Shown here piece by piece: positions 1-7,451 of a stretch of DNA of 27,067 bases; the first letter of the stretch is position 1, and every line of letters starts with the position of its first letter. Under the pieces are notes generated by a model, which was given only the letters and a program-made list of their open reading frames with translations, was not told the DNA's origin and did no database searches. This DNA is from Amoeboaphelidium occidentale. Its lineage: Eukaryota; Aphelidiomycota; Aphelidea. The stretch spans positions 30,282-57,348 of the forward strand of contig JALGPX010000071.1 in assembly GCA_023515795.1 (NCBI GenBank), read 5' to 3'. A program made the translations under genes and the position numbers.

Positions 1-56
1 ATATGTTTATTAATATCCTGATAACCGCTAAAGCCCGTAATTTACTCGAAATCGCC

Positions 57-62
57 AAAAAA
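57..62 (-). terminator. Pol III terminator of tRNA-Val
   Basis: Six A residues on the plus strand read as T6 in the tRNA transcript, directly after the discriminator base. This is the standard RNA polymerase III stop signal. Confidence 0.8.
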
Positions 63-136
63 TGATTCCGCCCGGGATCGAACCGGGTACCTTGGCCGTG
101 TTAAGGCCATGTGATAACCAAATACACCACGGAACC
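63..136 (-). tRNA. tRNA-Val(AAC): tRNA-Val (anticodon AAC)
   Basis: The minus strand folds as a full 74-nt tRNA without an intron. The acceptor stem GGTTCCG pairs with CGGAATC, including one G-U pair, and the discriminator is A. The anticodon stem TGGCC/GGCCA encloses the loop TTAACAC, so the anticodon is AAC. The T arm is CCCGG-TTCGATC-CCGGG, which carries the B box. No CCA is encoded, as usual in eukaryotes. A T6 terminator follows at once. A plus-strand reading frame that runs through this gene is not real. Confidence 0.95.
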
Positions 137-675
137 GCTTACATAATTGTTATAATTCAACACCTCTATCGGACTATCACGTGCAGTCTCCCCCCGTTTT
201 GGGATATCTCATCGATATGGAAACAACAACATACAATGATGCTCAATTGATTTCTTTAACGTGTTAATAAAACATCTTAATTAACACACTTTCCTGCCTC
301 CTTCGTTGAAACCTGTTCTGTATTCTAACAACTTACTTTCGGCATTGTTTCAATGTGTTTGAATGCTCCATATGCAAAAAGTCGTATTCATTCTCGTATT
401 TATTCCTGTATTGTTATAAAATCGTCCAACTCTGAACCACCCTAATAGATCTATATCACTATTAGTTATATCTATTGTGGTATCACACAGATCTTTACTG
501 ATCAGAGCTCTATGATCTGTCATAGATCAACCCTAAGTCTCAACATTATCTGCTCTCTTGATGTTTATTCTTTGCGGAGTAGAATATCAATCCAGACTTA
601 TTTGAAGAATGTTCCACTGTAATATAAAGAAACTCCATTCGGATATCTAGTTAATGTTTTCCATTCATTCATTTA
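137..675. other. Intergenic region with repeat copy 1
   Basis: This 539-bp gap lies between the tRNA 5' end and the stop of the coiled-coil gene. It holds a CACGTG palindrome (178-183), the first copy of the 140-bp direct repeat (191-330), and a GATC-rich patch (about 480-530). The patch contains a perfect 7-bp inverted repeat with a 4-nt loop (509-515 with 520-526). No coding exon was recognised. Confidence 0.6.
191..330. repeat. Direct repeat copy 1 (about 140 bp)
   Basis: This matches 2665-2808 in the same orientation. It begins CCCCCGTTTTGGGATATC and ends TGTATTCTAACA. The copies differ by a 4-bp insertion in the ACAAC tract and a few substitutions near the CTTCGTTGAAACC block, so they are roughly 95% identical. 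Homology stops sharply on both sides. No terminal inverted repeats were seen. The copy ends in CA but does not start with TG. It begins 55 bp upstream of the tRNA gene. Confidence 0.85.
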
Positions 676-2006
676 TTAGGGATTTTTGTTTCGCACGACA
701 GTCTCAAACACTTTATCCATTTTTTGTTCCAGTTCCTTCAAGGTAGCTTGAACCTGAATGTAATTTTGCGCTGTTTCCATCACGGTGTGTCGAAGCTGCA
801 TTAATTCCCCTCCGATCGACTCTTTGTAGCAATAGATCAATCGACCACGTTCGAAGAGAATTGACAGCAAAGGGAATTTGTCCTGTTTGATCGTATCAAT
901 CAGCGGGTCCTTGATGTTCTCATAACTGTCACAGGAGGAGAATCCGGCAAAAGCAACTAGCCGAGGCACAATATCAACCAACTTGGTGCGCTTGATTTCT
1001 GCACTGGCACCAAGTATTGTAGCATCATCTCGTATTAATACTTTTAAACCAAGGTACGCCAGCTGAAGCTCCAGCTGTTCAGCTTTGTCGGAATACCATT
1101 TTAATCTCGTGGTAGCCTCAAAAACAGCCAAGAACGATGCTNACAGGAGGAGAATCCGGCAAAAGCAACTAGCCGAGGCACAATATCAACCAACTTGGTG
1201 CGCTTGATTTCTGCACTGGTACCAAGTATTGTTGCATCCTCTCGTATTAAAACTTTTAAACCAAGGTACGCCAGTTGAAGCTCCAGCTGTTCAGCTTTGT
1301 CGGAATACCATTTTAATCTCGTGGCAGCCTCAAAAACAGCCAAGAACGATGCTTCCTTCTTATATTCCAGTTTAGAGTCTTGATTCAACTCTTCCAATGA
1401 CGGTGGCGGAGTAAGTTGATCCAGTGGATCCGTACAGTTTAGACTGTTCACTGCAGTTGTGAAATCAGATTCATGACCAATTGATACAAATTCTTCAGTT
1501 TGATTTCCATGAACACACCATCCAGCGGCTGGTTTCTCCAAGTAGAGTAAAGCATCAATCTCTTTTGAACAATTTCTTTTGAAATCGGGATATAAGGTCT
1601 TCACTATGCCAAGAGCAGCGGAGTCTGAAAGGCCAGCTCCTTTTTTGAGATAACCAATCTCTTCCTGATACCCAACATGAAAGAGACGGTACAAGTGCTT
1701 TTGAATATTGATTCGGGCCATATTCTCGAACGTTTCGGTCAGATCACTGTGTATTCTGCTGCTACCCTCATGTTGATTAAGGCCGGAAGTAAGTTTTGCC
1801 TTCTCCTTCATCAATAGGTCCTTCTCTTTTCGAAGGCCAGAGAGTTCAGCAGTGGCAGAATCAAGCAACGCTGCAGCACGAGTGATTTCACTGTCACCAA
1901 CTGCCCTTTTCAACTGCTCCTTGCATTCTTTTACTTCATTCCTCGCTTCCACCATCACTTGCTCAATGGCTTCTATACTGGCGATAACTTGCTGCATTTG
2001 ATCCAT
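676..2006 (-). CDS. Coiled-coil protein of unknown family (spans an assembly join)
   Basis: I do not recognise this protein. The reading frame is interrupted by an N at 1142 that joins two overlapping contig ends: 931-1141 duplicates 1143-1353. Collapsing one copy restores a continuous frame of 372 residues. The start chosen is the ATG at 2006 (MDQMQQV); the frame extends upstream only to a TTG. Residues 1-80 are rich in E, K, L and Q in heptad-like order and probably form a coiled coil. A central part has a WCVHGN element and an acidic, Pro-rich linker (LTPPPSLEEL). The C-terminal 130 residues are predicted helical, ending in a second short amphipathic stretch (LKELEQKMDKVF). There is no signal peptide or membrane segment. 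The two overlapping copies carry six substitutions, three of them amino-acid changing (T/A, D/E, A/T). The gene sits between the two 140-bp direct repeats. Confidence 0.7.
931..1353. other. Unmerged contig overlap joined by N at 1142
   Basis: Bases 931-1141 (211 bp) and 1143-1353 (211 bp) align without gaps and differ at six positions. The first copy ends exactly at the N and the second starts directly after it. That is the signature of two contig ends that overlap but were scaffolded instead of merged, not of a biological tandem duplication. Confidence 0.9.
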
Positions 2007-2187
2007 GCTTTCTTTGCAAAAGAAAAAAGTAATTGCGGAAGCCTGATTCGACAAAATGATAGGAACCAATCACAACGGGCGTCCGTCAAAGTAGGAGATT
2101 GAATGTATGGTTTCTGGAGCTGAGTACAAGAGAAAAGGCGAAGAATAGAAGTAACGCAAATTATTCTTAATAAAACGCAATGTGAGT

Positions 2188-2468
2188 TTATTCAATTGTT
2201 TCATCTTTGTAAAAGAATATTTCGTCAGTCTCAATGTTGGCGTTCTCAATGCAAACTTTCAAGTACTCGATGGCCTGCTTTTTCTGCAACAAGATTGTTC
2301 CATTCATCTCGAGCCTTTTTAAACCATCAATCATTCATCAGGTTGACGTTACGAAGGATTGAGTACAAAAATAGCACCCGAGGATGCTGCAAAGACGCCA
2401 AAGTAGGGGGCCATCTCAAGGTAAAAGGCCGTAAATTTGTTGCTATTGGAGAAAACTGCAGATCTCAT
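2188..2468 (-). CDS. Small two-exon protein with one membrane segment, unknown
   Basis: This gene is visible only after splicing. Exon 1 is 2468-2353, intron 2352-2315 (38 nt, GTAACG ... AAAAAG, with a CTGAT branch-like element), and exon 2 is 2314-2188. The exons join in phase to give 80 residues. The start MRSAVFSN is followed by a central hydrophobic stretch (YFGVFAASSGAIFVL, about residues 23-37). A charged, helical C-terminal half contains LQKKQAIEYLKV and ends in an acidic tail. Size and layout fit a small single-pass membrane protein, perhaps of mitochondria, but I cannot assign a family. No other ATG lies upstream before 2640. The plus-strand frame over the same bases (2196-2486) lacks protein-like composition. 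The intron length equals that of the secure Pumilio intron, which supports the model. A chance combination remains possible. Confidence 0.5.
2315..2352 (-). other. Putative 38-nt intron
   Basis: GT-AG intron inferred in the small membrane-protein gene: donor GTAACG, acceptor AAAAAG, branch-like CTGAT. It is the least secure of the four introns because the protein family is unknown. Confidence 0.5.
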
Positions 2469-2912
2469 AACTCGACTGATAAATAGGGTTCAAATAGTTT
2501 CAGGCAAACACCGCGCTCTAGTTTACTGTTATAACTCGTTAATATACAGACGCAACCTTGAAGCAGATACGAATATAAAAGTAGGAGAGAAAGATGCTCA
2601 ATAAAGGAGGAATTCTAGGATATATTCCCTCTTAGGCCCAAGAGTTTTAATATAACATAACAATCCCCCGTTTTGGGATATCTCATCGATATGGAAACAA
2701 CAACAAACAAACAATGATGCTCAATTGATTTCTTTAACGTGTTAATAAAACATCTTAATTAACACACTTCCTTGAATCCTTCGTTGAAACCTGTTCTGTA
2801 TTCTAACAGAAAAATTTGTTATTGCTGGGTTTATAAAGACTAAGTCTAAACATGTTTCACCATGTTTCAAAAGATTTAAACACATTTACAAACTACTTCC
2901 TCGTTTATTTTC
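2469..2912. other. Intergenic region with repeat copy 2
   Basis: This 444-bp gap lies between the small two-exon gene and the RPN13 stop. It contains the second 140-bp direct repeat (2665-2808). The rest is AT-rich, and I see no coding exon or RNA gene in it. Confidence 0.55.
2665..2808. repeat. Direct repeat copy 2 (about 144 bp)
   Basis: Second copy of the repeat at 191-330, same orientation, with ACAACAAACAAACAATG where copy 1 has ACAACATACAATG. It lies 104 bp downstream of the RPN13 stop codon. Copy-to-copy spacing is 2334 bp. Confidence 0.85.
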
Positions 2913-3797
2913 TCAAGAAGTATCCATGGAATTCTGCTTCTTGTCCTTGATAGCCTTTAGCAGAGCTTTGACACGATCACTGGACAACAATGCAATATTC
3001 GGATCCAAACCCAATTCCTGTAACAACGGTGCCAATTCTCCACTCATCAATGCAGCATCCAAACTCTGAACAGCCTGTTGAAACTGTGGACTTCTTATCA
3101 AATCCTGCAATTCCTGTTCAGAATGATCATGTCCTTCCGGCAGTAGTGGAAACAACTCAGAGCGCAACCTTGTATCACTCAAGACTGGTTTCAATAGATC
3201 AGGAGTTAAAACTTGTGATAATCTTGTCTGTTGGGAGGTAGCAGTTGAAGTAGAAGCAGCAGCAGCAGCAGCAGCAGCAGCTGTGTTACTGGAATTACCC
3301 TCTGCACCAAGAAAGCCTTGTTCCTGCAATAGTCTCATCAATTGTTCCTGCTCAGAGGAATTCATGCCACCTTCAGCTTGAGCACCTGACGCACCACCAC
3401 TATTAATCAAATCATTAAACTTCTTTACAAGATCATCATCCTTAAACTCTTCTGATTCCTGTAACCAAAAGAACAAACGCTGTGCAGATGTCTTGAACTT
3501 TAGAACGTACGCTTTCCCAGTTGCACACTGTGGAATCTTTACAAACTCAGCCTCTTCAGGAAACACAATGAAATCATCTTCAACCTGCTCAGAATTCCTC
3601 TCTTTCCAGCAGACATGCAACAGGGAATCATCAGCTGATACTTTAACAAAGACTAAACCTTTGCGTTTATCAGCAGTCAACAAATTCCCAGAGGATCTCA
3701 ACAACTTTCCAGCCTTAAATTCCAACAGATACGGTGACTTCTTCTTTTGATTTTTAGCAGTTTCGAATAGATTCCTAGCGACTTGTGACGAAGACAT
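2913..3797 (-). CDS. RPN13: Proteasome ubiquitin receptor Rpn13/ADRM1
   Basis: This subunit of the 19S regulatory particle docks on Rpn2 (the base) and binds ubiquitin chains. In many eukaryotes it also recruits the deubiquitinase UCH37. The 294-residue product has an N-terminal Pru domain (about residues 20-130) with the conserved blocks YLLEFKAGK, DKRKGLV, CWKER, VEDDFIVFP, YVLKFK and RLFFWLQE. A linker contains a poly-Ala run encoded by a GCA/GCT (CAG/CTG-type) tract around 3255-3282. The C-terminal DEUBAD domain (about residues 195-285) is complete, with LTPDLLKPVLSD, LFPLLPEG and LRSPQFQQAVQSLD. Budding yeast Rpn13 lacks this last domain, so the protein here is of the fuller, animal-like type. 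No intron is needed. It is divergent from the GT49 gene. Confidence 0.95.
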   Translation of the reverse strand: MSSSQVARNLFETAKNQKKKSPYLLEFKAGKLLRSSGNLLTADKRKGLVFVKVSADDSLLHVCWKERNSEQVEDDFIVFPEEAEFVKIPQCATGKAYVLKFKTSAQRLFFWLQESEEFKDDDLVKKFNDLINSGGASGAQAEGGMNSSEQEQLMRLLQEQGFLGAEGNSSNTAAAAAAAAASTSTATSQQTRLSQVLTPDLLKPVLSDTRLRSELFPLLPEGHDHSEQELQDLIRSPQFQQAVQSLDAALMSGELAPLLQELGLDPNIALLSSDRVKALLKAIKDKKQNSMDTS

Positions 3798-3898
3798 TTT
3801 TTAGGGAGCGAAAGAGAAAGAAAAAAAAGCACGACTGCGCAAAAGTTGTTTCAAAACAAAGGCCGAATCACAAACGCTCTCAAATCGATCGGATTTCG

Positions 3899-3978
3899 TC
3901 TGTCTGTCTGTCTGTCTGTGTGTGTGTGTCTGTCTTCTGTGTGTGTCTGTCTTCTGTCTGTCTTCTGTGTGTGTGTGA
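3899..3978 (+). repeat. TCTG/TG microsatellite, first copy
   Basis: Mixed (TCTG)n, (TG)n and TCTTCTG units covering about 80 bp. The other contig carries a shorter, differently arranged version at 4163-4231. This shows length polymorphism or assembly uncertainty in the tract. Confidence 0.85.
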
Positions 3979-4162
3979 GTCTCTTTACAAACTCCAAAAG
4001 AAAACCCTCTTTTTTTTTGTAGCGTCGACGTTGCGGAGAAAGGGAAAGAAATAATTTTTTATTTTTCTATTTCTAAAGTTGTTGCAAAGTNAGCACGACT
4101 GCGCAAAAGTTGTTTCAAAACAAAGGCCGAATCACAAACGCTCTCAAATCGATCGGATTTCG

Positions 4163-4231
4163 TCTGTCTGTGTGTGTCTGTCTGTCTTCTGTGTGTGTGT
4201 GTGTGTGTGTCTGTGTGTGTGTGTGTGTGAG
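4163..4231 (+). repeat. TCTG/TG microsatellite, second copy
   Basis: The same tract as at 3899-3978, as read in the neighbouring contig, with longer pure TG runs and fewer TCTTCTG units. Confidence 0.85.
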
Positions 4232-4346
4232 TCTCTTTACAAACTCCAAAAGAAAACCCTCTTTTTTTTGTAGCGTCGACGTTGCGGAGAAAGGGAAAGA
4301 AATAATTTTTTATTTTTCTATTTCTAAAGTTGTTGCAAAGTATTAT

Positions 4347-4703
4347 TGGGAAACGAATGACTCGATCACTACCGAAAAGGTACTCAGCTTCAACCTCTAC
4401 TTCAACTTCAACTTCAACCTCAGCCTCAACTTCTACTTCAACCTCAACTTTCTTTAATTCAATGTCAAGTTTCTCAAAATACATTCGCTTGCTTTTTGTC
4501 ATTTACATAATTGTCTCATTGNTGGGAAACGAATGACTCGATCACTACCGAAAAGGTACTCAGCTTCAACCTCTACTTCAACTTCAACTTCAACCTCAAC
4601 TTCTACTTCTGCTTCTACTTCAACCTCAACTTTCTTTAATTCAATGTCAAGTTTCTCAAAATACATTCGCTTGCTTTTTGTCATTTACATAATTGTCTCA
4701 TTG
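4347..4703. other. Unmerged contig overlap joined by N at 4522
   Basis: 4347-4521 (175 bp) and 4523-4703 (181 bp) are the same sequence. They differ by 6 bp and by unit order in the (TCAACC/TCAACT/TCTACT)n minisatellite that encodes the Ser-Thr tract of the GT49 protein. The first copy is a stump of the GT49 5' end (ATG at 4357), not a separate gene. Confidence 0.9.
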
Positions 4704-5989
4704 ATTTACACTCTTATGCATTTCTATTTAATGTTCTTTATGAAACAGAATACTTCTCTTGACGGTAGTGGTGGTGGTGGTGGTGGTGGTCTGGACTCTT
4801 TAGCTTCTTCTTCTTCTTCTTCCATGACAACTACGGATACACAGCGGATCATTGAAAAGATTGTTCTGACTACTAAAACTTCTACTGCTTCTGCTACAAC
4901 GGTGGCGGAAAGTATTAATCATAATCTTCGACTATCGCATAATTTAATTTACTCAAAAATGTTTCAATACGCTCTTCAACCAACGCAAATAATTCCGCAC
5001 TTTCTCAGAATGAAGGCTCAACCTGCTGCATCAGACATCACAATCACGACAATGATCACAATGGAACGACTGCCGGTGCTGGTGAAATTGGTGCGGAAGT
5101 ATCAGGGCCCCGTCTCAGTTACTTTGCATATAAACTCTGAAAGTTCTGATAAGCTTCAACTATTGGAACGGCTGATTCAAGTTTACATGAGTGATGAGTA
5201 TGTTTCTCAGTTTCTGGATGTTCATTTGGTTCTGGACAAGTATGATCGTCAGTTTAATATGTGGAGGAATATCGCCCGGATGTTTGCTGCTACGGAGTAT
5301 GTGATGAATATGGATGTTGATTTCTACTTGTGCACCGATTTGCGATCAAACATTAGAAAGTTGCAGCCAAAGTACAAGAAACTTCTGGAGTCTGGTAAAG
5401 CTGTTTTCGTTGTGCCTGCGTTCGAATTCAATAGGAACGCTGTAGAATTGGAGGCTGACTCTTATCCCAAAGATAAACATTCACTGTTGAAGTATATCCG
5501 CAGTGGAGAACTCTCAATGTTTCACTCTAAATGGAAACGAGGGCATGGGCCTACTGATTACTCTAGGTGGGAATCATCAGAAGAACCTTATCGAATCACT
5601 CAGTATAACTACAATTATGAGCCTTATGTTCTGATGAGAAGGGATGGCGCTCCATGGTGTGATGAGCGATTCGTTGGTTATGGTTCAAATAAGGCTGCAT
5701 GTCTCTATGAAATATACCTGGCAGGCTTTGAGTTCTGGACACTCCCTAACGACTTTCTCGTTCACCAAAGACATCCATACCCCGAGAACGATAGACGCAT
5801 GGAGGTAATCAAGACAGAATTATGTTAAACTTTTATTTTTTTTAGAGAAAATATAACAAAAGGCTTTATGATGCCTTCAGAGAAGAAATGTGTTTTAGAT
5901 ACAGTCGTATGAATGGGAATATTCAGAATGCAACAGTTGTTGATGAACGACTGTGTGGAGTATCTTTTCCGTACTTTTACGGACTTTAA
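4533..5989 (+). CDS. Type II membrane glycosyltransferase, GT49 family (LARGE/B4GAT1-like)
   Basis: Likely a Golgi glycosyltransferase related to the GT49 domains of LARGE and B4GAT1, which transfer glucuronic acid; the fungal substrate is unknown. Exon 1 is 4533-5804 and exon 2 is 5846-5989, separated by a 41-nt intron (GTAATC ... TTTTAG). The spliced product has 471 residues; without splicing the frame ends early and loses the conserved C-terminal RKYNKRLYDAFREEM block. Residues 1-37 are a basic start plus a Ser-Thr tract encoded by a variable minisatellite, followed by a signal anchor (about 44-70) and a Ser/Gly-rich stem. The catalytic part has the DVD metal-binding motif (residues 261-263), the GHGPTDYSRW block, PWCDERFVGYGSNKAACL, and WTLPNDFLVHQRHPYP. 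The ATG at 4644 (MSSFSKYIRLL) is an alternative start that skips the Ser-Thr tract. The gene ends 14 bp from the COQ8 stop (convergent). Confidence 0.9.
5805..5845 (+). other. 41-nt intron in the GT49 gene
   Basis: Donor GTAATC after ATG GAG, a long T run, and acceptor TTTTAG. Removal restores a conserved GT49 C-terminus, which is strong evidence for splicing. Confidence 0.9.
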
Positions 5990-6003
5990 TTGGAATAAAT
6001 TGT

Positions 6004-7416
6004 TTAAATCGTATATTTCTCGAATATTTCCTTGCATTTGACTCTAGCTCTTAACTTTCCACATAATAGAAAACATCCAGATAGTTTTCTATGAAGTGAA
6101 TAAGATTCTTCAGGTGGAGGTGTCAATCTGAGTCTTAGCATTGTTGGTATCTGTTTTCTGACTTCCTCGCTAATAGTCTGATCCGAGAAATCAAAGTAGC
6201 CATCATTCTGGAAGGGAGATGCCAGAGTGAATAGCGTCGAAATATGTGCACTGGTCATATCATCTGTTTCATCACCAGTAAGGAATCCCAATTTAACAGA
6301 CCATTTAATAGCACCTTCTCTGTTCCTTTTTGCAGCTGCAACTAATAATTGTTTGTAGCTGTCTGTGAACTCTGTAGAAAATTCTCTGGAAGCGCCAAAA
6401 TCGACCAAATTAATTCTGCTCTTGAAAGGATCATATAGAAAGTTCGACCAGTTTGGGTCAGTTTGCATGAAACGAAACACGAATAATTCTCTTAGGCATA
6501 AATCAAGTAAATTCGAGGCGATTTCATCTCTGGTTTCCTGATCTGCTTGAGAAACTTTTCCAATTGGGAATCCTTCAACGAACTCTGAAACAAGAACCTT
6601 CTTTGTGACCAGCTCTTTGAAAACTTTAGGTACTTTGATGTTCTCATCTTTGCTTAAGAAATTAGAAAATCGTTCCATTGCTTCAGCTTCTAATTCATAA
6701 TCCATTTCTCTTTGCAATTCCCTTTTGGCGACTTCAATGGTCTTCTCCAGAAATAATCCTTTCGGAAGAAACATGCTGACATTCAGTAACCATTTTAAAG
6801 TATTTAAATCACTTATAATGCTGTCTGCTATGCCAGGATATTGAATTTTAACAGCAACCTTCTCGCCATCAAGCAGAACAGCCCTGTGGACCTGCCCAAT
6901 TGACGCAGCTGCAAAAGGCTCTTCTTCGAACGATTTAAAGTTTGATCTCCATTCTTTACCATACGCTGCCGACATAACTTGTTCCATTTGATCAGGTTCC
7001 ATAGAATCTGCAGCATTTTGTAACCGCGTAAGTAAATCACGAACAGCCGGCGGTACAGAGTCCATATCTTGAATACTCAACATTTGACCGAGTTTCAGTG
7101 CTGCACCGCGCATACGAGATAGAGTTGATACGATTTGCTCCACTGCAGCATCTTTCCGATTTATCCTTGAAGCAGCGATACTCAGCCCTAGAGAGCCATA
7201 ATTGTAAAGACGAGATATCCTTGATGTCGGTAATCTTGAGTGTTTTAGCTTTCGCGGTTGATCCTCTTGCTTGGCCCATGACATATCTCGCTGCTTTGAT
7301 GGTCTGATATTTGGTCTCCCAGGAAGTAACTTGTGACCCCTTGAGGATAATGCAGATGCCTTCAGTACTTTACACGCGTTTATCGTCGTAGAGAGGATAT
7401 CCAATAAAAGCGTCAT
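6004..7416 (-). CDS. COQ8: Coenzyme Q biosynthesis atypical kinase Coq8 (ADCK3/UbiB family)
   Basis: Mitochondrial matrix-side protein of the UbiB family that supports the CoQ synthesis complex through ATPase or kinase-like activity. The 470-residue product shows all family hallmarks. The KxGQ motif is KLGQ (residues 108-111), the Ala-rich loop AAASIGQVH (169-177) replaces the usual Gly-rich loop, and the ATP-site lysine is K190 in VAVK. The catalytic segment is QTDPNWSNFLYD (318-329) and DFG is 339-341. The N-terminus is basic and hydroxylated, fitting a mitochondrial leader. The start is the ATG at 7416, 35 bp from the malate synthase stop, so its promoter must lie largely within the upstream gene, or the two could be read on one RNA. 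The 3' end faces the GT49 gene 14 bp away. No intron is seen. Confidence 0.95.
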   Translation of the reverse strand: MTLLLDILSTTINACKVLKASALSSRGHKLLPGRPNIRPSKQRDMSWAKQEDQPRKLKHSRLPTSRISRLYNYGSLGLSIAASRINRKDAAVEQIVSTLSRMRGAALKLGQMLSIQDMDSVPPAVRDLLTRLQNAADSMEPDQMEQVMSAAYGKEWRSNFKSFEEEPFAAASIGQVHRAVLLDGEKVAVKIQYPGIADSIISDLNTLKWLLNVSMFLPKGLFLEKTIEVAKRELQREMDYELEAEAMERFSNFLSKDENIKVPKVFKELVTKKVLVSEFVEGFPIGKVSQADQETRDEIASNLLDLCLRELFVFRFMQTDPNWSNFLYDPFKSRINLVDFGASREFSTEFTDSYKQLLVAAAKRNREGAIKWSVKLGFLTGDETDDMTSAHISTLFTLASPFQNDGYFDFSDQTISEEVRKQIPTMLRLRLTPPPEESYSLHRKLSGCFLLCGKLRARVKCKEIFEKYTI

Positions 7417-7451
7417 TTATTTCCTTTGACTGCAATTCAATTAGCGTCACT

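Larger units (their letters stand above)
3828..4341. other. Unmerged contig overlap joined by N at 4091
   Basis: 3828-4090 (263 bp) and 4092-4341 (250 bp) are the same sequence. The 13-bp length difference lies almost entirely in the TG/TCTG microsatellite. The join falls exactly at the edge of both copies, so it is an assembly overlap. Confidence 0.9.
3798..4532. promoter_or_regulatory. Divergent promoter region RPN13/GT49, inflated by two assembly joins
   Basis: The region holds two joins (N at 4091 and 4522). After removal of the duplicated ends the real gap between the two start codons is about 295 bp. Its main feature is a long pyrimidine/TG-rich microsatellite on the plus strand (about 3899-3978, again at 4163-4231), a type of tract able to form Z-DNA. 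A T-rich stretch and a GCGTCGACGTTGCGG element follow. Both genes must share this space for their promoters. Confidence 0.6.

Noticed and set aside
62-250. Plus-strand frame of 62 codons
   Set aside because: It runs through the antisense of a complete tRNA-Val and its Pol III terminator, and then into a repeat.
931-1353. Tandem duplication inside the coiled-coil gene
   Set aside because: The copies meet exactly at an N, as at all other N-runs here, so this is an unmerged assembly overlap.
2196-2486. Plus-strand frame of 96 codons
   Set aside because: Composition is not protein-like, and the opposite strand gives a better spliced model.
3899-4231. Possible CRISPR-like or structured repeat array
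   Set aside because: It is a plain dinucleotide/tetranucleotide microsatellite without spacers.
4059-4502. Glu-Val repeat protein on the minus strand, and Cys-Val repeat frames on the plus strand
   Set aside because: These are simple translations of the minisatellite and TG microsatellite; they cross the N joins and have no conserved content.
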